Positions 7,779 to 11,980 of a stretch of DNA of 11,980 bases are shown piece by piece. A model generated the notes under the pieces. It was not told where the DNA came from. It ran no database searches and was given only the letters and a program-made list of their open reading frames with translations. The position numbers were made by a program, and so were the translations under genes. The stretch is from RGIG4694 sp964501705. GTDB lineage: Bacteria > Bacillota > Clostridia > Oscillospirales > Ruminococcaceae. Within the stretch, counting starts at the first letter, position 1. Each line of letters starts with the position of its first letter. Where the stretch lies: NCBI GenBank assembly GCA_964501705.1, contig CAZCUQ010000057.1:1-11980 (forward strand), given 5' to 3'.

Positions 7779-7807
7779 ATTATACCATATAGCAGATGTA
7801 TTGTCAA
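7779..7807 (-). promoter_or_regulatory. Sigma-A promoter of the 60-codon gene
   Basis: Minus-strand TTGACA (7807-7802), a 17-base spacer and TATAAT (7784-7779) match the consensus perfectly. The start would fall near 7772, just ahead of the GGGAGGTG ribosome-binding sequence. The -35 overlaps the right inverted-repeat arm by three bases. Confidence 0.85.
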
Positions 7808-7820
7808 GGAGTAAAGTCTG
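7805..7820 (+). repeat. Right arm of the 16-base imperfect inverted repeat
   Basis: CAAGGAGTAAAGTCTG. It differs from the reverse complement of 7523-7538 at one position, and the similarity weakly continues for about eight further bases outward (about 20 of 24 in all). Confidence 0.6.
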
Positions 7821-7824
7821 CATT

Positions 7825-7879
7825 TTATGTATGTGGGAGTCTGCGCGGACAGCATGGGTGGAGGAATAAAGGTCTCACG
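7825..7879 (+). pseudogene. Decayed duplicate of an internal trkH segment
   Basis: By eye 48 of 55 bases match trkH 7015-7069, exactly 810 bases upstream and in the same orientation. Read in the trkH frame it gives MYVGVCADSMGGGIKVSR, the gating-loop region of the third repeat, against MYVGACAGSTGGGIKVSR in trkH. Three replacements hit otherwise conserved Ala, Gly and Thr. A stop (TGA) follows four codons later at 7890-7892. Weaker similarity with small gaps runs on to about 7906, into the ribosome-binding site of the next gene. It has no flanking TrkH sequence, so it cannot be functional as a channel. Confidence 0.8.
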
Positions 7880-7906
7880 TAACAGTTCTTGAAAGGGAGC
7901 GTTAAA

Positions 7907-8476
7907 ATGGAACTTACCGCTTTGCTGCTTGCAGTTTCTTTTGTCGTCTTTACTGCGGCGGATATCGTTAAATCAGAAGGAAAAACAAGAAAAGTATTTA
8001 TTATCGTTGATATAATTCTGATTGGCATTTTTGCCGGTTTTATGATATGTTGTCATATTTACGTCACAAACATAGACAGGGACAGAGAGAAATACGAAAT
8101 TAACGGGTCATCGCTTTTCGGCGGGATATCCTACAAGGGTGAAACGGACGATTTTTATCTTCTTTACGAAAGAGCGTTTTTATCTTCGGGAACCGATATA
8201 GCCGTTCCGAAAGAAGCTGTGTATCTCCCTGCGACAGCGAAATTATCTGACAATCTGTTGATATACAGTAAAAAAGGAACAGAACCTATCAGTTACTCAA
8301 AGACAATTTCCATTGATTCAAAAGAATATTGTTTATGTGACAGTGCAGTAAAGATACGTCCCGATCTTACGTGGGAATTAGTTATTATCGGTTTTTTCGA
8401 TCTTCTTATACTGTACTCCTTTAACGCTTTGATATTTGTGATAGTTTTGGTTCAGAGAAAAAAGGAAACAGTATAA
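7907..8476 (+). CDS. Unrecognised membrane protein with an extracytoplasmic domain, 189 residues
   Basis: I do not recognise a family. Hydrophobic segments at about 4-20, 29-52 and 157-183 suggest three membrane helices. A polar domain of about 100 residues (53-155) lies between the second and third, and a short basic tail (QRKKETV) follows the third. The loop KSEGKTRK between the first two helices is positively charged and so probably cytoplasmic, which places the 100-residue domain outside. That domain contains one CxC (142-144) and no motif I can name. The overall layout resembles DUF3592-type membrane proteins common in Firmicutes, but this is only a resemblance. The ATG at 7907 has AAAGGGAG (7892-7899) upstream, a site lying in the tail of the trkH remnant. 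No good plus-strand promoter was found, so it may depend on readthrough from trkA-trkH. A strong terminator follows. Confidence 0.75.
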   Translation: MELTALLLAVSFVVFTAADIVKSEGKTRKVFIIVDIILIGIFAGFMICCHIYVTNIDRDREKYEINGSSLFGGISYKGETDDFYLLYERAFLSSGTDIAVPKEAVYLPATAKLSDNLLIYSKKGTEPISYSKTISIDSKEYCLCDSAVKIRPDLTWELVIIGFFDLLILYSFNALIFVIVLVQRKKETV

Positions 8477-8478
8477 AA

Positions 8479-8520
8479 TATCCCCCGAAGGATTTTTCTT
8501 TCGGGGGATAAAATATTTTT
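8479..8520. terminator. Terminator shared by the 189-residue gene and convergent fprA
   Basis: An 11-base perfect stem, TATCCCCCGAA (8479-8489) and TTCGGGGGATA (8500-8510), is followed on the plus strand by AAATATTTTT. Reading the other way the stem leads into TTTTAT, so it can also end fprA transcription, whose stop is at 8525. Confidence 0.85.
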
Positions 8521-8524
8521 GTGA

Positions 8525-9688
8525 TTATTTTGCAATCTCTTCCGCAAGCGCTTCAAGAGCCTTTTCGGAATCGGGCATAAGCCTTGTTCTTATGGAGACG
8601 GTATTTTCGCAAAGAGTTATATTTTTCATCTCTTCAAAGGCAGCTTTAAGAAGCTTTCCCGCCGACGGCGCCCATGAGCCGTTTTCGATTATCGCTACCC
8701 TGCGGTTCTGATAGGTCTTTGACTTCAGTCTGGTGACGAAATCCGCCATCGGAGTGAATATTCCCGCGTCATATGAGGAAGAAGCGACAACCATTCTGTC
8801 ATAGCGGAAAGCATCCTCGACACACTTGGAGAGATCTGCTCTCGAAAGGTCGGAAATCGCGACTTTTACGCCCTTGCTTTCGAGGCTGTCCTTTAATTTT
8901 TCGGCAGCCTTTTTCGTATGTCCGTGAAGAGAAGCATACGCGATAAATACGCCGCTTTCCTCGGGAGTATAGCTGCTCCATGTACTGTATCTGTTTATGT
9001 AGTGCGAAAGATCTCCCGTGAGTATTGGTCCGTGAAGAGGACAGATCGTCCTTATATCAAGACCGGAAGCCTTTTTGAGTAGCGTCTGAACGGAAGCGCC
9101 GTATTTTCCCACAATATTGAAATAATATCTTCTTGCCTCACAGTCCCACTCGCCGTCATAATTGCAGAGTGCTCCGAATTTTCCGAAGCCGTCCGCGGAG
9201 AAAAGTATTTTTTCGGTTTCCTCATATTCTACCATAACTTCGGGCCAGTGAACCATCGGCGCCATAAAGAATTTAATAGTATGCGCTCCGAGCGTAAGTG
9301 AATCGCCCTCTTTTACGGTCATTACACGTCCCGTAAAGTCATCGTCGAAAAACTGCGGGAGCATGGCGGCAGCCTTTACACTGCACACAAGCTTCATTTC
9401 GGGATATTTTTCCATGATCCTGCCGATATTCGCCGAATGGTCGGGCTCCAGATGAGATACCACGAGATAGTCGGGAGTTGTTCCCGAAAGAGCATTTGTG
9501 AGGTTATTTAACCATTCATCGGAGACTCTTATATCGGCGGTGTCCATTACCGCCGTTTTTTCATCGAGTATAACATAGGAATTGTAAGATACTCCATCGG
9601 GGATATTATACTGATTTTCAAACAGATCAAGAGTTGTATCGTCACAGCCGATATATTTCACTGCGTCGGAAATAGTTACCTTGCTCAT
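8525..9688 (-). CDS. fprA: A-type flavodiiron protein (oxygen/NO reductase)
   Basis: The 387 residues comprise an N-terminal metallo-beta-lactamase-like diiron domain and a C-terminal flavodoxin domain, without a rubredoxin or NADH-oxidoreductase extension. All six iron ligands are identifiable: His79, Glu81 and Asp83 in HLEPDH, His147, Asp166 in SADGFG and His219 in PLHG. The flavodoxin part begins near 246 (VFIAYASLHGHT, FMN phosphate loop) with further FMN contacts likely at SSSYDAGIF (303-311) and ENGSWAP (335-341). In anaerobes these cytoplasmic enzymes reduce O2 to water or NO to N2O, with electrons from rubredoxin or a similar donor that is not encoded here. The ATG at 9686-9688 has AAGGAGAG 8 bases upstream (9704-9697). 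The gene lies 68 bases after a 74-residue protein gene on the same strand, with no clear promoter between, so cotranscription is likely. Confidence 0.95.
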   Translation of the reverse strand: MSKVTISDAVKYIGCDDTTLDLFENQYNIPDGVSYNSYVILDEKTAVMDTADIRVSDEWLNNLTNALSGTTPDYLVVSHLEPDHSANIGRIMEKYPEMKLVCSVKAAAMLPQFFDDDFTGRVMTVKEGDSLTLGAHTIKFFMAPMVHWPEVMVEYEETEKILFSADGFGKFGALCNYDGEWDCEARRYYFNIVGKYGASVQTLLKKASGLDIRTICPLHGPILTGDLSHYINRYSTWSSYTPEESGVFIAYASLHGHTKKAAEKLKDSLESKGVKVAISDLSRADLSKCVEDAFRYDRMVVASSSYDAGIFTPMADFVTRLKSKTYQNRRVAIIENGSWAPSAGKLLKAAFEEMKNITLCENTVSIRTRLMPDSEKALEALAEEIAK

Positions 9689-9756
9689 TTTTTAATCTCT
9701 CCTTATATTTATATTTCAGCGGCTAAGGTGATTCTCCCGCACTCGCGGAGATGGGA

Positions 9757-9981
9757 TCAAAGCCCCAGCTTTCCGAATATCCCGCCGACCTTTTCTTTAA
9801 CGTCCCGGGCGCTGATTTCCGCCTTTATTCCGTCTATGACCTTACTAATCTCAGCATCGGGAAGATCCGCTCCGATGATTTTTTCAACGGTCTTTACGGG
9901 GTCTTTTTGAAAATCCTTCGCGAAATCGGGATCGCTTTTGATTTTATCGATACATTCTTTGATTTTTGCCTTGATATCCAT
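9757..9981 (-). CDS. Small helical protein, 74 residues, function unknown
   Basis: The protein starts MDIKAKIKECIDKI and is rich in Lys, Asp and Ile, with one Cys (Cys10) and a Gly-containing end (VGGIFGKLGL). The central motif SDPDFAKDFQKDPVKTVEKI followed by GADLPDAEI recalls small uncharacterised Clostridia proteins. It also loosely recalls Nif11/nitrile-hydratase-type RiPP leader peptides, which carry a DP..al..lG..LP pattern. No double-Gly-flanked core rich in Cys, Ser or Thr follows, and no modification gene is present, so a precursor role is not supported. The ATG at 9979-9981 is preferred over an in-frame upstream extension because the homologous-looking start and a GAAAAGAG site (weak) fit there. 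It is the first gene of a probable operon with fprA, suggesting a link to oxygen or redox stress, by position only. Confidence 0.75.
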   Translation of the reverse strand: MDIKAKIKECIDKIKSDPDFAKDFQKDPVKTVEKIIGADLPDAEISKVIDGIKAEISARDVKEKVGGIFGKLGL

Positions 9982-10007
9982 ATAAAACACTCTTTTCACA
10001 TATTGAT

Positions 10008-10034
10008 TTGTATTTGCACATTTTGCATATACAA
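10008..10034. promoter_or_regulatory. Imperfect palindrome at the predicted transcription start: operator candidate
   Basis: TTGTATTTGCA (10008-10018) and TGCATATACAA (10024-10034) are complementary at 10 of 11 positions with a five-base centre. The predicted start of the minus-strand transcript (about 10032) lies inside it. A separate perfect 10-base inverted repeat (ATTGATTTGT 10002-10011, ACAAATCAAT 10059-10068) encloses the same interval and includes the -35. A repressor operator or a 5' RNA hairpin would both fit; no known regulator box was recognised. Confidence 0.5.
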
Positions 10035-10038
10035 ATTT

Positions 10039-10067
10039 ATTATAGCATATAAGAAAAAACAAATCAA
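10039..10067 (-). promoter_or_regulatory. Sigma-A promoter for the 74-residue gene and fprA
   Basis: Minus-strand TTGATT (10067-10062), a 17-base spacer and TATAAT (10044-10039). Leader length is about 50 bases. The -35 is weaker than in the other promoters of this window, which would suit a regulated unit. Confidence 0.75.
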
Positions 10068-10103
10068 TGCGTATTAATTACAAAATTATGTACAGATTTT
10101 TGT

Positions 10104-10140
10104 AAAAAAATATCCGCTCCCTTGCGGAGCGGATATTTTT
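10104..10140 (-). terminator. Rho-independent terminator of the spore protein gene
   Basis: A perfect 15-base stem (AAAAATATCCGCTCC at 10106-10120, GGAGCGGATATTTTT at 10126-10140) has a CTTGC loop. On the minus strand it ends in a run of seven T. It lies 19 bases beyond the stop of the spore protein gene and insulates the 74-residue gene/fprA promoter from it. Confidence 0.9.
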
Positions 10141-10158
10141 AATAAATCAAGGCTAAGG

Positions 10159-10347
10159 TTACGATTTGTTACCCATCTTGTAAGCGTCGATCATTTTCTT
10201 TACCATCTGACCGCCTACAGAGCCTGCTTCTCTTGCGGTAAGATCGCCGTTGTATCCGCTCTTGAGGTTAACGCCGACTTCACTTGCTGCTTCCATCTTA
10301 AACTTATTGAGAGTTTCTCTTCCTTCGTTTGTAATGTTGTCTTTCAT
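10159..10347 (-). CDS. Alpha/beta-type small acid-soluble spore protein
   Basis: The 62 residues match this family throughout. The first helix region contains the germination-protease-like site MEAASEVGVN (18-27), and the second the hallmark LTAREAGSVGGQMVKKMI (36-53), where the SVGG turn and basic helix contact DNA. These proteins coat and protect the chromosome in dormant spores and are degraded at germination. The match shows that the organism, or a close relative, makes endospores. The cleavage site reads Glu-Ala where many homologues have Glu-Ile or Glu-Phe, a small departure. ATG at 10345-10347 is preceded by AAAGGAGA at about 10356-10363. The gene is monocistronic, with its own terminator and a possible forespore-type promoter upstream. 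Confidence 0.95.
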   Translation of the reverse strand: MKDNITNEGRETLNKFKMEAASEVGVNLKSGYNGDLTAREAGSVGGQMVKKMIDAYKMGNKS

Positions 10348-10390
10348 TTTCTTTTCTCCTTTTTGTTTTGTGATTGGGTTTGTGATAGTA

Positions 10391-10418
10391 TTATATGCCG
10401 CGTGAATTTTCTTATTAC
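10391..10418 (-). promoter_or_regulatory. Possible forespore (sigma-G/F-like) promoter of the spore protein gene
   Basis: Minus-strand CATATAA (10397-10391) resembles the CATA-type -10 of forespore sigma factors, with GTAATA (10418-10413) upstream as a poor match to the -35, at a 15-base spacing. The same place has a TATAAT without a good sigma-A -35. Assignment rests mainly on the gene it serves. Confidence 0.3.
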
Positions 10419-10563
10419 AGAAAATTTTTAGCAGAATTTTAAAAAAATGTTTTGTATATATGTTGGAACTCGTTCTTATATTAAGGAGAATGCGGACGAT
10501 AAACCGAACAGAATCAGCTGTTTTAAGATTAAAGAGGGATCTTCCGCCTTGAGCTTACAGTCT

Positions 10564-11829
10564 TTATTTTGTAGTAACGGAAATTGTGGCATACTCGCCT
10601 GTCTTGTAAGAATTCCCGCTCTTTTTGAGAGCAACTACCTTGAATTTGTATTTTGTCTTTGACGAAAGTCCCGTCACCTTGCAGGTAGTCGAAGTCACGT
10701 CCTTGTATTTTTCGTACTTTTTGGTTTTGCTGTTGTACTTGTAAACCCTGTAACCGGACGCGCCCTGAACTTCGTCCCACACAAGAGTAACGGTATTCGC
10801 GGTTCTTGTCGCGTCAAGATTAGCCGGAGCGTCAAGCTGTACGGAAGAAGACGAGGTGTCGGACGTGATGTATATGATTTTGTGCTCCTTAGCCCATTTC
10901 TCGGCGTTCGATCCGGGTGAAACCACCAGTGTTATCACGCACTGCTTGATAGGATAACAATAACTGTACGGGTAAGTGACAAACTTTCCGCTGTCGTCAT
11001 AATATCCGTACGCTTGCATTTCTTTGTAAGAACCGAAAATCTTCGAGGAAAGCTTTAAAGCTTCATCATAGGTTTCAACACCTAATTCCCAGTAAACCTT
11101 TTTTATTCCGTCAGCTTTCACATCATTCAGCTTATTGGTCTTACTGTCATACACATAAGAATAAAAATCATCCGGCGAATCAGTGCCGTACATATATCCG
11201 AAAGTATAGCTGCCTTCGATATCCGTGTTTTTCGGAATCGTTATCTTTGAAAGCCTCGTACAGTTTTGAAAAGCGCGGTCGCAGATTTTTCCCGTATCGG
11301 AAGGAAGATTTATGCTTGTCAGTGAATAACATGAAAAGAAAGCGTATTCGTCGATAAACGAAAGATGAGCGTCGCTTTTGGTAAATTTCACGGTTTTCAA
11401 TGAATAGCAACCCTTGAATGCACCGACCGATATACCGTTTACATCATCGCTGCCCACATCTCCCTTAATGGTTACGGAAGTAAGATTTGTACACCATGCG
11501 AACGCTTCGGTACCGATACCGTATTTTGTAGTCCCCGCAGGAAATGTTACGGACGTTATCGAAGTATTTTGGTAAAAAGCTTTTTCGCCGATATAGACCG
11601 CTTCCGCGGGAATAATAATATTTCCGCCATTGCCCGTATATTCGCTGACATAAATATCCCCATAGGAATCCTTTTTGAGAACAAAACCGTTTACGGTCTT
11701 ATAATATTCAGCAGCGGAAGCCGTGATGGCCAAAGGTGAGTTGTCTCCCGTGCCAATAGGCAAGCCTGTGCATACTCCCGCAGCCATTACAGCTGCCGCA
11801 GCAAATGCCGCAATCTTCTTAGTTTTCAT
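10564..11829 (-). CDS. Secreted BspA-like leucine-rich repeat protein with C-terminal fibronectin III domain
   Basis: The 421 residues start with a clear signal peptide (MKTKK, an Ala-rich core, and a likely cleavage near ASAA at 37-40). LRR_5/BspA-type repeats of about 23 residues run from about 70 to 215, with the pattern I..AF..C..L..I..P (AF at 84, 109, 137, 163 and 186). A cap-like segment GSNAEKWAKEHKIIYI (306-321) appears only after an insert of about 80 residues. A Ser-rich linker (325-329) leads to one fibronectin III domain (about 333-421, with W351 and a GYRVYKY strand). No LPXTG, dockerin, SLH domain or C-terminal membrane helix is present, so it is probably released or held non-covalently. 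The likely role is adhesion or polymer binding; the ligand is unknown. ATG at 11827-11829 follows AAAGGAGAG (about 11847-11839). Confidence 0.9.
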   Translation of the reverse strand: MKTKKIAAFAAAAVMAAGVCTGLPIGTGDNSPLAITASAAEYYKTVNGFVLKKDSYGDIYVSEYTGNGGNIIIPAEAVYIGEKAFYQNTSITSVTFPAGTTKYGIGTEAFAWCTNLTSVTIKGDVGSDDVNGISVGAFKGCYSLKTVKFTKSDAHLSFIDEYAFFSCYSLTSINLPSDTGKICDRAFQNCTRLSKITIPKNTDIEGSYTFGYMYGTDSPDDFYSYVYDSKTNKLNDVKADGIKKVYWELGVETYDEALKLSSKIFGSYKEMQAYGYYDDSGKFVTYPYSYCYPIKQCVITLVVSPGSNAEKWAKEHKIIYITSDTSSSSVQLDAPANLDATRTANTVTLVWDEVQGASGYRVYKYNSKTKKYEKYKDVTSTTCKVTGLSSKTKYKFKVVALKKSGNSYKTGEYATISVTTK

Positions 11830-11861
11830 AATTTCAGCTCTCCTTTTTAAGCAGATATTTT

Positions 11862-11881
11862 CGTATTTTTGACAAAATACG
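11862..11881. promoter_or_regulatory. Perfect inverted repeat just after the transcription start of the LRR gene
   Basis: CGTATTTT (11862-11869) and AAAATACG (11874-11881) are exact complements with a four-base centre. With the start predicted near 11884, it covers roughly +3 to +22. It could be an operator or a 5' RNA hairpin. Confidence 0.5.
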
Positions 11882-11890
11882 CATATATAT

Positions 11891-11919
11891 ATTATATATC
11901 ATCTGATTCGATATGTCAA
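11891..11919 (-). promoter_or_regulatory. Sigma-A promoter of the LRR/fibronectin III gene
   Basis: Minus-strand TTGACA (11919-11914), a 17-base spacer and TATAAT (11896-11891): a perfect consensus. The leader is about 55 bases. Confidence 0.88.
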
Positions 11920-11980
11920 GTTAATATTGCTTTTATTTCTCCCAAATAATTGTAAAAATCACGGTGTAATAATTTGTGAG

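Larger units (their letters stand above)
7523..7820. mobile_element. Candidate MITE-like cassette carrying one small gene
   Basis: These 298 bases start with CAGACTTTAC and end with GTAAAGTCTG. Enclosed is one complete transcription unit on the minus strand (promoter, ribosome-binding site, 60 codons), with the terminator straddling the left end. The right end is followed after four bases by a trkH remnant. No convincing target-site duplication was found and no transposase is present. The repeat could instead be coincidence or a shared regulatory site, so this is a hypothesis. Confidence 0.3.

Noticed and set aside
9689..9756. Hairpin CTCCGC/GCGGGAG between the 74-residue gene and fprA
   Set aside because: The stem is short with a bulge and no T run follows, so it is not called a terminator. 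It might tune readthrough, but the sequence does not show that.
10447..10662. Plus-strand open frame of 71 codons between the spore protein and LRR genes
   Set aside because: It overlaps the 3' end of the fibronectin III domain on the other strand, with no ribosome-binding site and no family resemblance.

Overview
The window looks like chromosome from a spore-forming, anaerobic gut-type Clostridia, most plausibly an Oscillospiraceae/Ruminococcus-like bacterium. This rests on four things: an alpha/beta-type small acid-soluble spore protein, a flavodiiron protein, secreted proteins built from Cna-B repeats and from BspA-like leucine-rich repeats plus fibronectin III, and Gram-positive Shine-Dalgarno sites with consensus sigma-A promoters. 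The taxonomic placement is inference. No rRNA, tRNA, CRISPR array, phage gene or transposase gene was seen.

Layout. 2-2248 (+) is the 3' part of a large surface protein with five Cna-B (SpaA-like) domains, an acidic Ser/Asp/Gly repeat linker and a C-terminal membrane helix. It meets a convergent pair on the minus strand at a shared bidirectional terminator (2258-2293). That pair is a PfkB sugar kinase (probably 2-keto-3-deoxygluconate kinase) followed by a DegV/FakB fatty-acid-binding protein, read from a perfect sigma-A promoter at 4394-4422. Diverging from it, trkA-trkH (4657-7454, +) overlap by four bases and encode a Trk/Ktr-type potassium uptake system, with a promoter at 4587-4615.

Between trkH and fprA lies the least ordinary stretch. 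A 60-codon minus-strand gene has its own perfect promoter and U-rich terminator and sits between near-identical 16-base inverted repeats (7523-7538 and 7805-7820). Directly after it comes a decayed duplicate of about 55 bases of trkH (7825-7879). That duplicate runs into the ribosome-binding region of a gene for an unrecognised 189-residue membrane protein (7907-8476). A small mobile or once-mobile cassette inserted beside a trkH remnant is a reasonable reading, but it is unproven.

The right half is all on the minus strand. A 74-residue helical protein gene is followed by fprA (oxygen or NO reduction), probably as one operon whose start point lies inside an imperfect palindrome. Next come a small acid-soluble spore protein gene and a secreted leucine-rich-repeat/fibronectin III protein whose promoter is followed by a perfect 8-base inverted repeat. 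Overall the window is core physiology (K+ uptake, sugar acid kinase, lipid-related DegV, oxidative defence, sporulation) flanked by two surface or secreted proteins. I see no clear new defence or biosynthetic system. The best candidates for something undescribed are the 7485-7906 region and the 74-residue protein upstream of fprA.
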